64,000 nt of DNA from Megaleporinus macrocephalus (Eukaryota; Chordata; Actinopteri; Characiformes; Anostomidae): NCBI GenBank assembly GCA_021613375.1, contig CM038728.1:30280575-30344574 (forward strand), given 5' to 3'. The notes below the pieces were generated by a model. That model did no database searches. It had not been told where the DNA came from and was given only the letters and a program-made list of their open reading frames with translations. Shown here one piece after another: positions 32,421 to 43,548 of this stretch (within the stretch, counting starts at the first letter, position 1; the number at the start of each line of letters is the position of its first letter). The translations under genes and the position numbers were made by a program.

Positions 32421-32815
32421 GCCAACACTGCTGCGATTAGGACCAATCACTGTCCTGGGTAAACCTCTGAACCAATAACCTGGAGATAAGTTCACAATCA
32501 GGTGCTAAACACCAAACCACAATTTAGCCTCCACCAGACAATCCCAAGCCAAACACATAGTGAGCCAGATGGCTTGTTGTGTTTAGCCTTTGATGCAAGC
32601 TAAGCAGAATCCCTGGGTTAAACTTGGCCCGTATGCATTTCCTATGATATTGTATATACTGCTACTGCTGCTACTGCTGAGTATCTCTTTGGTAAATCTA
32701 TTAAAATTTATTAGTTTATTAGTTTATTTCATTATTTAACGTTTTAAATGTTTATTTAAAAATCTTGTTTTTGATCTTTAATCATTATTTTAGTTATTAT
32801 TTGTTTACTTCATGA
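32421..32815. other. Unassigned AT-rich sequence
   Basis: Low-copy sequence with short ttattagttta repeats near 32705-32730. Nothing recognised. Confidence 0.4.
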
Positions 32816-32950
32816 TCAGTAACAAACTCTTCCAGTCGAGCAGAGAAGGACCGGACACTTTAGGCTCCCTACAACCTCCAGTAAAGCTTGTAACACTGAT
32901 TGAAACGATTGAACAGGACTCGCGTATTAGGATCATTTTATAAATTTCCA
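32816..32950 (+). repeat. Dispersed repeat, copy 1 (direct copy at 33958-34092)
   Basis: 'aacaaactcttccagtcg', 'ggctccctacaacctccagt', 'gaaacgattgaacaggactc' and 'gcgtattaggatcatttta' reappear in the same order and orientation about 1,140 bp downstream. It may be a mobile-element fragment or the product of a local duplication. Confidence 0.9.
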
Positions 32951-33379
32951 CTCAGCCGTATTGATTTTAGCATTAACTCAGAACTTTTATTATTTAATGT
33001 TTCAAATGTTCATTAAAAATCTTGTTTTTGACCAAAAATCATTATTTTAATTCTTATTTATTTCCTATCAAACTCCATAGTGAACACATGAGGGTTAATT
33101 CCTACCCAGGTTGAGCATCAAGGGGTTAATGGTTTGGGCTAACTTCTGGCTCAGTGATTAGTAACCTGGCCAGCTATTGGCTTGTTATTTGGCTGATGTA
33201 GATAAACTTCTGGTTTGGCAATCAGCCAGCAAATCTAACTCCAGCATCAAGGACCTCCTTCAAGACTCCAGTTTGACCCCTCTCCCTTTCTGGATCCCAC
33301 ACGTCCCAGTACAGATAAGAATCACAATCATAAGCTCCCTGAGACGTTCTTTGATCAGTGCATGTGTTTATCTCCATCT
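32951..33379. other. Unassigned sequence
   Basis: AT-rich to about 33070 and then low-copy. 'gagcatcaaggggttaatgg' near 33113 resembles 'gtgcatcaaagggttaagg' near position 42, so another dispersed repeat may end here. No gene recognised. Confidence 0.4.
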
Positions 33380-33850
33380 TATCCCCTCTCTGAACGAGAC
33401 CCCCGGGACCCCCTCTCTGCATCCCCCTCCATCCTCATCAGGCTGGGCTCCAGGTGTCTCCTCCACTCCCCCACCCCCTACTTTCCTTTTCCTTTCCAGA
33501 GGGTCCGGCAAGGTTCCAGCTGGTCCGGCTAACACATTCCACTGCAGCCTAATGACCGTGGGGACTCGGGGCAGCTTTTGGCCCCTCCACTGTCCCCCAG
33601 GGGCCCGGGGCTGGGAGGAGGGGGACGCACTGACACAGATAAGGCAGGACACTCCAGGTGGCACGAGAACACAGGGAACCGAAAGTCATGAATATATTAA
33701 CGGAGCAAGCGTAATGAATTCAAATTAAATTATACGTGCGGAGTGCGGCGCGGCGGGGCAGGGCGAGAGCAGCAGCCGGTGGGATATTTTAGGGCCCGAA
33801 TAATTACACCTTTCAGCTGGAGTATGGTTTTAAAAAAAGAGGATGGGGGG
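33380..33850. other. Low-copy GC-rich block, candidate conserved noncoding element
   Basis: Unlike its surroundings, this block has no repeats. It includes 'gcagcctaatgaccgtgg', 'acacagataaggcagg' (GATA-type), 'gaaagtcatgaatatatta', 'gcgtaatgaattcaaatta' and 'ccgaataattacacctttc', a series of TAAT-type cores beside GC-rich sequence. A 183-codon plus-strand frame (33177-33728) crosses it, but its composition (Pro/Ser runs) and lack of any known domain argue against coding. The regulatory role is inference. Confidence 0.35.
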
Positions 33851-33957
33851 AAGTGGTGAATGCAAAATATGTGCCTCTATTAGTGCAACACAGCAGAGTT
33901 TATGACAGAGGTTCTCAGCTGTGGTCCTGCAGTAACACTCACCCACCTGATCCACCA
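33851..33957. other. Unassigned sequence with dispersed-repeat phrase
   Basis: 'gaggttctcagctgtggtcc' near 33909 resembles fragments at 3030 and 3700. Nothing else is seen. Confidence 0.4.
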
Positions 33958-34086
33958 TCATTAACAAACCCTTCCAGTCGGGCAGAGCAGGACTGGACAC
34001 TTCAGGCTCCCTACAACCTCCAGTACAGCTTTGAACACTGACTGAAACGATTGAACAGGACTCGCGTATTAGAATCATTTTATACA

Positions 34087-34092
<6 letters not shown>
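33958..34092 (+). repeat. Dispersed repeat, copy 2
   Basis: Direct copy of 32816-32950 with about ten differences, ending at a TA array. Confidence 0.9.

Positions 34093-34144
<52 letters not shown>
34092..34144. repeat. (TA)n microsatellite
   Basis: About 26 uninterrupted TA units. Confidence 0.97.
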
Positions 34145-34147
<3 letters not shown>

Positions 34148-34267
34148 TATAAACATATTGATTTTAGAGTTTTTCCTACATCGATTCTTCAGCAATGGTC
34201 CAAAAGTCTATGTCAGATTCTTGTTGTGTTCTTAAACCCTAAATTTAAATTAAGAACAAATCATAAA
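34145..34267. other. Unassigned sequence
   Basis: Short AT-rich gap before the minisatellite. Confidence 0.4.
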
Positions 34268-35690
34268 TTCATGATTCAGCAATGTTCAACATCAGTACCT
34301 GACCACACTAATACTCAATCAAATCCTCACAGCAATGTTCAACATCAGTACCAAACCTCACGAATACTCAATTAAATCCTCACAGCAATGTTCCAACATC
34401 AGTACCTGACCTCACTAATACTCAATCAAATCCTCACAGCAATGTTCAACATCGGTAACTGACCTCACTAATACTCAATCAAATCCTCACAGCAACGTTC
34501 AACATCAGTACCTGACCTCACTAACACTCAATCAGATCCTCACAGCAATGTTCAACATCAGTACCAGACCTCACTAATGCTCAATCAAATCCTCACAGCA
34601 ATGTTCAACATCAGTACCTGACCACACTAATACTCAATCAAATCCTCACAGCAATGTTCAACATCGGTAACTGACCTCACTAATACTCAATCAAATCCTC
34701 ACAGCAACGTTCAACATCAGTACCTGACCTCACTAATACTCAGTCAAATCCTCACAGCAATGTTCAACATCAGTACCAGACCTCACTAATGCTCAATCAA
34801 ATCCTCACAGCAATGTTCAACATCAGTACCTGACCTCACTAATACTCAGTCAAATCCTCACAGCAATGTTTCAACATCAGTACCTGACCTCACTAACACT
34901 CAATCAAGTCCTCACAGCAATGTTCAACATCAGTACCTGACCACACTAATACTCAATCAAATCCTCACAGCAATGTTCAACATCGGTAACTGACCTCACT
35001 AATACTCAGTCAAATCCTCACAGCAATGTTCAACATCAGTAACAGACCTCACTAATGCTCAATCAAATCCTCACAGCAATGTTCAACATCAGTACCTGAC
35101 CACACTAATACTCAATCAAATCCTCACAGCAATGTTCAACATCGGTAACTGACCTCACTAATACTCAGTCAAATCCTCACAGCAATGTTCAACATCAGTA
35201 CCAGACCTCACTAATGCTCAATCAAATCCTCACAGCAATGTTCAACATCAGTACCTGACCTCACTAATACTCAATCAGATCCTCACAGCAATGTTCCATC
35301 ATCAGTACCTGACCTCACTAACACTAAATCAAATCCTCACAGCAATGTTTCAACATCAGTACCTGAGCTCACTAATACTCAATCAAATCCTCACAGCAAT
35401 GTCCCATCATCAGTACCTGACCTCACTAATACTCAATCAAATCCTCACAGCAATGTCCCATCATCAGTACCAGACCTCACTAATACTCAATCAAATCCTC
35501 ACAGCAATGTTCAACATTAGTGCCAGACCTTACTAATACTCAATCAAATCCTCACAGCAATGTTCAACATCAGTACCTGACCTCACTAATACTCAATAAA
35601 ATCCTCACAGCAATGTCCCATCATCAGTATCTGACCTCACTAATACTCAATCAAATCCTCACAGCAATGTTCCATCATCAGTATGATTAA
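34268..35690 (+). repeat. 53-54-bp minisatellite, array B (~26 copies)
   Basis: Same unit and orientation as array A at 19856-20515: 'actcaatcaaatcctcacag' followed by 'caatgttcaacatcagtacc'. Within this array, multi-unit blocks (for example the 'catcggtaactgacctcac' variant) recur at regular intervals, showing duplication of several units at once. Late units switch to 'gtcccatcatcagtacc'. Confidence 0.98.
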
Positions 35691-36100
35691 TCCGATGACT
35701 AATGACCCGGAAACGGGACACCAAGATGTTCGGTGTGATCCGTGTGACCGGACTTCTCTGAACCGTCCGGAGGTGAGAGAGACTCCAGCTGTCTCTTTGG
35801 GCACTGTGGGCTGGCCTGAGGCCTCAGGGGGGGCCCAAAGACCCCCAATGCCCACTGAGGCCCTCTGCTGCTGGCGCTCTGCTGGGGGTCAGGCGTCCCC
35901 CTGAAGACATTGCGGGCTTTTGATGGCGGGAGAAGTGGATGCAGCGTTTCTTCACCGCCTGAGGCAAAGATGGCAGCAATTGTCTGACTGTCTCTCTATT
36001 GTTCAGCTGATCCCACAACACAGCCCGAGATCAGCGGGCTTACACAAGCGCTCGGCTTTGTGTAAACATATTACACACATACAGGAGCGGGTTTAATTGG
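35691..36100. other. Low-copy block, unassigned (possible conserved noncoding element)
   Basis: Balanced composition with no repeat. It contains 'ggcaaagatggcagcaattg', 'ctattgttcagctgatcc' (attgtt, SOX-like) and 'gatcagcgggctta'. Short frames on both strands lack recognisable domains. Regulatory or exonic identity cannot be decided from the sequence alone. Confidence 0.3.
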
Positions 36101-36480
36101 TTAGAACCTGTGATGTTGACGTTCCGGGAACGTGCCAGCTGCCCTTTACGCTGTGTGAATATTACATGGACCAATAGAAAAGCTCCAAAATAGCATAGAA
36201 CCAACTCGCATCACATTAAAGTGCATTAAAGCATGTTTTCACTTAAAATGACTGCATATTTAAGTATGCTTTTTAAACTAAAACCTTAAATATACATTAA
36301 AAAAAACTTTCTCCTGACACAATTTTAAAATGTGTGTTATCCTTTACATTAAATATACGTTATGATGAATGGACCAAAAGAAATGACCCCAAAATGACTT
36401 AGAAATATGTCTGGTTCCATTGACTTACGTTTAAAGTATGTATTCTTCTCCTGTAAAGCATTCATTTTTGGATTACTAGG
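36101..36480 (-). repeat. Dispersed 'ttctattggtccattcatc' family, fragments
   Basis: 'tggaccaatagaaaagctcc' near 36167 and 'gatgaatggaccaaaagaaa' near 36364 with 'ctggttccattgacttacg' belong, in reverse orientation, to the family seen at 45820, 46015, 48565, 50840, 52555 and 61990. Confidence 0.7.
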
Positions 36481-36689
36481 TTAGTTCTGAGTTCCAGACT
36501 TACTGGTACTTAATTTTTGTCCTCTGGAGCGGACATGAGCCTCCAAAAGATATTTTAAAAACTAAATAAGGTACCTTAAGCTGCCTTTTTAAACATAGCT
36601 GCCTCTCAGTAACCACATTTTATGGGAGCAAGAGAGATAAGCTGTCAAATAATATGTATTTATTATGTTTCTAAATCCTATAATTGATC
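36481..36689. other. Unassigned AT-rich sequence
   Basis: No feature recognised. Confidence 0.4.
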
Positions 36690-36760
36690 TGAATCTGAAT
36701 CAGAATCACTTTATTGATCCCAGGGGGTAATTGCAGTTATTGCAGTAGCAGCGGGTTTGT
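36690..36760 (-). mobile_element. Retroposon 3'-tail fragment
   Basis: 'tctgaatcagaatcacttta' followed by 'ttgatcccagggggtaattg' is the reverse complement of a fish retroposon ending that contains 'gggatcaataaagtgattct'. Only the tail is present. Confidence 0.7.
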
Positions 36761-37587
36761 AGAAGAATAAACACTCTAATAATAATTTGCAACATAAAAT
36801 AAATTTGTAATATGTACACATATATAAGTCTTATAATACAATAGAATAATAAAATTATAAAATAATAAAATCTGTTTTAGGTATAAACTGTTGTAGCCAG
36901 TTCTCAAATCACTTTTTATTGATATGCACGAATGTTTAACTACCTAACAGCATACTTATTTTGGTGTCCTTCGTAGTGGACATTGGGACTTACTAAATCT
37001 GGTTTTATATGAAATTAATGATGTCACAGGTGACAGGAATGTGACTGAGGCAGAGATCATTTTGCAACATGTAAGCTCTGTAAACATGTAAATTCATTAC
37101 TAATTTAATTTTTAATTGAATACTAATTTAATTTATTCCTAATTCATTAGAAAATGTTACATAGTTGTACATTTAAAAATAGAACATTAAAATAAAATTG
37201 ACTATAAGTGAAGTTGGGTACTCTGTGTGGAAAGTGTGAACCTTTGGCTCAAGGTTTGGAGTGATTAATACAGGTTTAGCTAGTGTGCCTACATTCTTTT
37301 TTAGGATTGAGTTGGTGCTGATGTTGTAGAAAACAAGAAACATGGTCATAAACAATGTCCTGATGTCCACTATAAAGGACATTCCATAAAAAATTATTTA
37401 AAATGTTTTTTTTAATAAAAAAAACCATAGTGATATGTTTTTTCATCTAGTAGACTTATTTTATGTTAAAAATACTGAAATTCTCAAACTTTCATTTTTC
37501 TGGGTCTTAGGAGGTTACGAACAACATCTCCATGAACCCATAACCATGAGGTCTGGTTACCTTTGCAAGCCATTGTATGTATATAGG
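36761..37587. other. Unassigned AT-rich sequence
   Basis: About 800 bp of AT-rich low-copy sequence without a recognisable gene, tandem repeat or mobile-element end. Confidence 0.45.
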
Positions 37588-37745
37588 CTGGCACAGTAGG
37601 GCTGCTGCCACACAGAGCCTGGGTTTGATTGCCCGGCTGGGCGGTCAGGGTGCTTCTGTGTGGGGTTTGTATGTTCTCCTCATGCAGAGTTTCCTCTCAC
37701 AGTCTGAAGTCTTGAAGCCAGGTGAACTGGAGATGGTTCAGAAAG
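37588..37745 (+). mobile_element. Retroposon (tRNA-SINE/LINE-tail) fragment
   Basis: 'ggctggcacagtagggctgc', 'gcctgggtttgattgcccgg' (a B-box-like ggtttgattgcc), 'gtttgtatgttctcctcatg' and 'gtttcctctcacagtctg' follow the order of a common fish SINE-like module. Related to the reversed fragment at 4321-4565. Confidence 0.7.
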
Positions 37746-38179
37746 AATGTATGTATATACAGTCTTTGAGAACAGCACACCTAAAGCTGAAAGTGAGTGA
37801 ACACACTGCACCAGGAGAAGAAACTCAGACACCACCAGCCTCGTCTACAGTCTACCTCCTTAGATTTAACTCCCAGACGAGGATCATCTTCACTCGTGTG
37901 GAGCTGGTCTGGATCTGAAAAGACTGACGTTGCTCAGAAGACGACAGTTTACAGACTTTGTAAGAAAACAGCCGTTAAAGATCTCTCCACTAGCCGGATA
38001 ATGTGGAAGATGATGAATAGATATTAATATTCTTTGAGAAGTGCACCCTGTAAAATATAAGACTTTTACAAACACATTTTAAATAATGCACAATATTATT
38101 ATCGTTATTACAGAAAATATCGTGATATCATTTTGTATCAATATCACACAATCCTAATTGCAGCCCAGTGTTTTTAACT
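37746..38179. other. Unassigned sequence
   Basis: Plus-strand frames of 113 and 76 codons begin inside or beside the retroposon fragment and show no known domain. Not called as genes. Confidence 0.4.
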
Positions 38180-38270
38180 GGTTTGACTAATCAGCACTTC
38201 ATTACTTTAAAGCAGGTGTGCTGGAGGCATCCAGGTAAACTCTGGAAAACCAAATTTGGTTCCTATTTCT
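38180..38270. repeat. Dispersed repeat fragment
   Basis: 'gactaatcagcacttcatta', 'agcaggtgtgctggaggc' and 'tctggaaaaccaaatttgg' are of the same kind as 43855-43970 ('gctcagtacttcattaagc', 'aggagaaatctggaacc'), suggesting two fragments of one family. Confidence 0.5.
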
Positions 38271-38935
38271 GGCTCACAAGATAATTCTGACCATGTTTAT
38301 GTTTATTTGCATGTATTATAAAGATATATGGTGTTTTGAAAGCACATTTATTGCCAAGATAAACAGTGTTAAACAATGTGCTTAGTTGGTGACTGTAGTG
38401 TGTTGGTTCCGGTCAGGCAGGTTACATGTATTTGTGATTTTTCTGTACGATTTAATACATAATTACAGTTAATTAGCTGAAATATTGTACAGAAAATAAA
38501 ACATGATGGCAAATACTTTTAAGGTGGTTTTATTCCAATTTGTTAAACAAATCAAGTAAATGGAAACGGTGTTCTCTAAATTAGTTTGCTGCTTGTAGAA
38601 AATGTGTTGAACATTTGCGTATAGCTGTATATACATACGCAGTTATAGGAATGTAGTCGTCGCTGCTGTCCTGAATGATGTTTTTAAGGAGATGTTTTTT
38701 AATCCCAGTGATTTTGGGACTTTTATTTTAATCCATTCATTATGAAGTTTAAATACTAGGTGATTGACAGCAGCTATAGAAAAATATAAAAATAAAAATA
38801 AATACAATTTTGTTTTTGCACAGGGTCAATATGATTTGTTTATAATATGTTTATTTTAACATTTTATTGTTTCATTATTTAAAATATATTTTTTAATTTC
38901 TTTGTGATTATTAGACAGTATACACTATCAGTCTT
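38271..38935. other. Unassigned AT-rich sequence
   Basis: No gene or repeat recognised. Confidence 0.45.
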
Positions 38936-39523
38936 CCTTTCTCTCTCTCTCTCCTGTGTTTTTCTCTCTCACTCACTTTCACCCTCTCTGTCTCTTTCTT
39001 TGTCTCTCTCTTTCTCTCCCTCCCTCACTCTCTCTCTGTCTCTCCTCTTTCTTATTCTGTCTCTATCTCTCTTTCTGTCTTTCTCTGTCTGTCTCTCTCT
39101 GTCTTTCTCTTTCTCTCCCTCCATTTCTCTCTTTCTGTCTATCTCTATCATTCTCTCTCCCTCAATTTCTCTCTCTTTCTGTCTCTCTCTGTCTTTGTCT
39201 CTTCCTGTCTCTATCTATCCTTCTCTCTTTCCCCCTAAATTTCTCTCTCTCCATTTCTTTTTCTCTCTCTCTCTCTCTCTCTCTCACTCTCTCTCTCTCT
39301 CCCTCTCTCTCTGTCTCTCCTCTCTTTCTCTCTTATTCTGTCTCTCTCTCTGTCTTTCTCTCTTTCTGCCTCTCTATCATTCTCTCTCTCTCCCTTAATT
39401 TCTCTCTCTTTCTGTCTCTCTCTCTGTCTTTCTCTCTTTCTGTCTCTATCTATCTTTCTCTCTCTCCCCTCAATTTCTCTCTCTCCATTTCTCTTTTTCT
39501 GTCTCTGCCTCTGCCTCTCATTC

Positions 39524-39610
<87 letters not shown>

Positions 39611-39630
39611 GTGTTTCTCTCTCTCTCTGT
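38936..39630. repeat. CT-rich simple sequence (~700 bp)
   Basis: Nearly pure pyrimidine with recurrent 'tctctctttctgtctctctc' phrases and an uninterrupted CT run at about 39532-39608. The Ser/Leu/Phe-rich frames of 164 and 289 codons are artefacts. Confidence 0.98.
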
Positions 39631-39744
39631 GTATATGCAGTTAATATGCAGTGGCATTGCAGTGTACTACTCTTTAGTCCATCTCTAATCAGAGTGTGGG
39701 GGGCTTGTGGGGGGGTGTTGGGGGCTTGTGTGGGGGGGTGTGAA
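39631..39744. other. G-rich transition sequence
   Basis: Contains 'gtggggggcttgtggggggg' with three further G runs to about 39740. This strand could form a G-quadruplex. Confidence 0.5.
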
Positions 39745-39995
39745 AGTGAGGGAGGGCGAGTCTGCCACGCTTTAATTTTCTGTTGCAGCCGTAATGTGAA
39801 AATGACAAGAGCAATCAGAAATTAATGGAGGACAATACACAGGCTGCACACTCCGGCTTCGTCTTAATTATGAGCTCTGAAAGCCAATTAATCCAGAGAC
39901 ACGGCGCTCCGGCTCGGCTCGGATTCAGAGATACACAGCCAGGAGGAGATACGGAGGGATAAACATCAAACCCAAACAGCCTAAAGCTCCGTCCC
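39745..39995. other. Low-copy block, candidate conserved noncoding element
   Basis: A non-repetitive island between CT-rich tracts. It contains 'cgctttaattttctgttgc', 'agcaatcagaaattaatgg', 'cttcgtcttaattatgagc' and 'gaaagccaattaatccag', four TAAT/ATTA cores in about 130 bp. This density is typical of homeodomain-bound enhancers, but function is inference only. Confidence 0.4.
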
Positions 39996-40093
39996 TTACT
40001 GCCCCCTCACTCTCTCTCCACATCTCCTCCTTCTTTTGTCTTGTTCTCTCACTCCTCCACTGGGTCTCCTCTGTTCTCCTTCTGTCCTCCTCT

Positions 40094-40127
<34 letters not shown>

Positions 40128-40370
40128 TTGTTGAACAGCTCGTACCCCCTGCCTTCTGCTCAGTGGAATTACAAGGATTAGGGGGCAGAGTGAGAGGAGA
40201 GAGAATGGGGGGTTGATTGGGTGTGGGTGAAGGGGGTAGAGGGGGGCTTTGGGGGGTGTTGACCCCTCAATTTTTGAAACGCTCTGATTTGCACAGCGTG
40301 ACTGATTGTAGTTCCTAAAAAAGAAATAAATGAAAATAACAATAACAGAACTTCTCCTCACTTCTTTAAT
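39996..40370. other. CT and G-rich low-complexity sequence with a short low-copy part
   Basis: A CT tract at about 40093-40124, then 'gctcgtaccccctgccttc' and G-rich sequence to 40260. The minus-strand 121-codon frame here is an artefact of the CT tract. Confidence 0.6.
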
Positions 40371-42790
40371 CTATTCTCGTCTCTTCTCTTCTATATTATC
40401 TCATTATCTTCTCCTTTCTTCTTTTCTCTCCTCTCAAAAAATCTCATCTTTTCCTCTTTTTAATACGCTCCTTTTCTAGATCAGCCTCTCTTTTCCTCTC
40501 TTTTATAAGCTCTTCTCTTCTCCTCTATAAGCTCTCTTCTCTTTTCTTCTCTTCGCTTCTCTCCTATAAGCTGAGCCTCTCTTCTCTTTTCTTCTCTTTT
40601 CTTCTCTTCTCCTCTCTTCTCTTCTCCAGGCTCAGCCTCTCTTCTCTTCTGTTCTCTTTTATTCTTTCCTATAAGCTGAGCCTCTCTTCTCTTTTCTTCT
40701 CTTCGCTTCTCTTCTCTTCTCCTCTCTTCTCTTCTCCAGGCTCAGCCTCTCTTCTCTTCTCTTCTCTTCTGTTCTCTTTTATTCTTTCCTATAAGCTCAG
40801 CCTCTCTTCTCTTCTCTTCTCTTCTCTTCTCTTCTCTTCTCTTCTCCTCTCTTCTCTTCTCCAAGCTCAGCCTCTCTTCTCTTCTCTACTGTTCTCTTTT
40901 ATTCTTTCCTATAAGCTCAGCCTCTCTTCTCTTCTTTTCTCTTCTCTTCTATAAGCTCAGCCTCTCTTCTCTTCTCTACTGTTCTCTTTTATTCTTTCCT
41001 ATAAGCTCAGCCTCTCTTCTCTCCTGTTCTGTTCTGTTCTCTTTTATTCTTTCCTATAAGCTCAGCCTCTCTTCTCTTCAATAAGCTCAGCCTCTCTTCT
41101 CTTCTTTTCTCTTCTCTTCTATAAGCTCAGCCTCTCTTCTCTTCTCTACTGTTCTCTTTTATTCTTTCCTATAAGCTCAGCCTCTCTTCTCTTCTGTTCT
41201 CTTCTTTTATTCTTTCCTATAAGCTCAGCCTCTCTTCTCTTCTCTTCTGTTCTCTTCTTTTTTTCTTTCCTATAAGCTCAGCCTCTCTTCTCTTCAATAA
41301 GCTCAGCCTCTCTTCTCTTCTTTTCTCTTCTCTTCTATAAGCCCAGCTTCTCTTCTCTTCCATGAGCTCAGCCTCTCTTCTCTTCTCTTTTCTTCTTTTC
41401 TTTTCTTCTTCTCTCCTATATGCTCAACCTTTTTTCTCTTCTTTCCTATAAGCTCATACTCTACTCTTCTTCTCTCTCCTATAAGCTCAGCCTCTCTTCT
41501 CTTCTTTCCTATAAACTCAGCCTCCTCTTTTCTTCTCTCCTGTAAACTAATCCTCTTTTTCTCTTCTCTTCTCCTTTCTTCTATAAGCTAAGCCTCTTTT
41601 CTCTTATCTCCTAAAAGTATAGCCTTTCTTCTCTTCTCCTCTCTTCTCCTCTCTTCTATTCTCTCCTATAAGCTCAGCCTTTCTTCTCTTTTCTTCTCTT
41701 TTCTTCTCTTCTCTTCTATAAACTCAGCGTGTCTTCTCTTCTCCTCTCTTCTCTCCTATAAGCTCAGCCTTTCTTCTCTTTTCTTCTCTTTTCCTCTCTT
41801 CTATTCTCTCCTATAAGCTCAGCCTTTCTTCTCTTTTCTTCTCTTTTCTTCTCTTCTCTTCTATAAACTTAGCCTGTCCTCCTTTCTTCTCTTCTCTCCT
41901 ATAAACTCAGCGTCTCTTCTCTTCTCTTCTCTTCTCTTCTCTTCTCTTCTCTTCTCTCCTATAAGCTCAGCCTTTTTCTCTTTTTTATCATCTCTCCTAT
42001 AAGCTCAGCCTCAACTCTTTTCTTCTCTTCTCCCCTATAAACTCAGCGTCTCTTCTCTTCTCTTCTCTTCTCTTCTCTCCTATAAGCTCAGCCTTTTTCT
42101 CTTTTTTTATCATCTCTCCTATAAGCTCAGCCTCAACTCTTTTCTTCTTCTCTCTCCTATAAGCTCAGCTTCTCTTCTCTTCTCTTCTCTTCTCTCCCCT
42201 CTCTTATCTTATCTTATCTCCTATAAGCTCAGCCTTTTTTCTCTTTTCTTATCATCTCTCCTATAAGCTCAGCCTCTACTCTTTTCTTCTTCTCTCTCCT
42301 ATAAGCTCAGCCTCTCTTCTCTTCTCTTCTCTTCTCTTCTCTTCTCTTCTCTTCTTTCCTATAAAGTCAGCCTCCTCTTCTCTTCTTTCCCTCCTGTAAA
42401 CTTAGCCTCTCTTCTCTTCTCTTCTCTTCTCTTCTCTTCTCTTCTCTTCTCTTCTCTTCTCTTCTCTTCTCTTCTCTTCTATAAGCTAAGCCTCTTTTCT
42501 CTTATCTCCTATAAGTATAGCCTCTCTTCTCTTCTCCTCTCTTCTCTCTTATAAACTCAGCATGTCTTCTCTTTTCTCTCCTTTAAGCTCAGCCTATTTT
42601 CTCTTCTCTCACATAATCTTTTTCTTCTCCTTAACCTTACCATATTCTTTTCTTTCTTTTTGTTCTTTTCTTTACTTCTCTTCTGTAATCTCTCCTCTCA
42701 CTTAATCTCATCTCTCCTTCTTTTTTTATCTTTTCTTTACTTCTCTTCTGTATTCTCCTGTAATCTCTTTATTTTCTCTGCTCTTCTTTA
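40371..42790. repeat. Polypyrimidine satellite, ~2.4 kb, with 'ataagctcagcc' punctuation
   Basis: Runs of tctctt/cttct of variable length alternate with 'ctataagctcagcctct' every 30-110 bp, about 45 times. The punctuating motif varies (ataaactcagcg, ccaggctcagcc, ataagctaagcc), while the CT runs vary mainly in length. One strand is nearly all pyrimidine, so triplex (H-DNA) formation is possible. No stable frame. Confidence 0.97.
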
Positions 42791-43060
42791 TACTGATGAG
42801 CAAAAAAAAGATTCTGCATGTCAGCATAAGAGTTCACGTGAATGTATGTAACCCCTAAAAGTCTAGAGCCGCTGTTGTCATATGATGTAGATAAAACCAT
42901 AAATAAAAAAGTGTCAGCTTCATCGTCCAATCAACCACCACGAGAACTCATGCTCATGTCCTGACCTGACGTGCAACACATAAACTTCAGACCAACAGTT
43001 CCTGAAAAGTACACTACAAAAACTCCCCATGCTGAACTTTAACCCCTCCTCAGGTTACAT
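42791..43060. other. Unassigned sequence
   Basis: Low-copy sequence containing 'agcaaaaaaaagattctgc'. No gene recognised. Confidence 0.4.
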
Positions 43061-43300
43061 ACCGATCGGCCCGCGTGTGTCAGACTGTTAATGTTTACTT
43101 TCTGCGTTTTTATGATATAAACCCAAAAACATCCAGCTCTAAACCAACCGAGCGCCTGGGCCGCAGCCATATGGACAACTCCATTTAATCTAATGTAGCC
43201 GACCCGAGCAGAAGCTTGTCTTTATGTTTCGGCACAGCGGCGCGGGTGACATGCTCACCGTTGGGTCTAAATTTGGGGGATGTGTTTGTGTGTTGAAAGG
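43061..43300. other. Low-copy GC-balanced block, possible conserved noncoding element
   Basis: Contains 'gccgcagccatatggacaac', 'tccatttaatctaatgtagc' and 'gcgcgggtgacatgctcacc' (a near-palindromic ggtgacatgctcacc). It is not repetitive. No open frame of note. Confidence 0.3.
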
Positions 43301-43469
43301 ATAAGGGGGGGGGGGTGGATGGGGGGGGGCAAAGATTAGAAGGTGCGAGACAGCAGATGGTTATGTCTAAAAAAGCAGCGAGTGGTTGAGGCTACAGAGT
43401 GGAGAGGGGGGCTTGAGGGGGCAAAATATTTAAAATAAGGCAGAAATATTAATAACCAAACAAAGGCTG

Positions 43470-43472
<3 letters not shown>
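43301..43472. other. G-run sequence and flank
   Basis: Two runs of nine or more Gs (about 43305-43315 and 43322-43330) separated by 'tggat', followed by ordinary sequence to the TA array. Confidence 0.6.

Positions 43473-43539
<67 letters not shown>
43473..43539. repeat. (TA)n microsatellite followed by (CA)n
   Basis: About 33 TA units followed by cacacacaca to 43548. Confidence 0.97.

Positions 43540-43548
<9 letters not shown>

Noticed and set aside
33177..33728. 183-codon plus-strand frame
   Set aside because: No recognisable domain, Pro/Ser runs, and no splice context I could defend. Listed instead as a possible noncoding element.
37577..38027. 113- and 76-codon plus frames
   Set aside because: They start in or beside a SINE-like fragment and show no domain.
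38904..39825. Ser/Leu/Phe-rich frames of 164 and 289 codons
   Set aside because: Translation of CT-repeat DNA.
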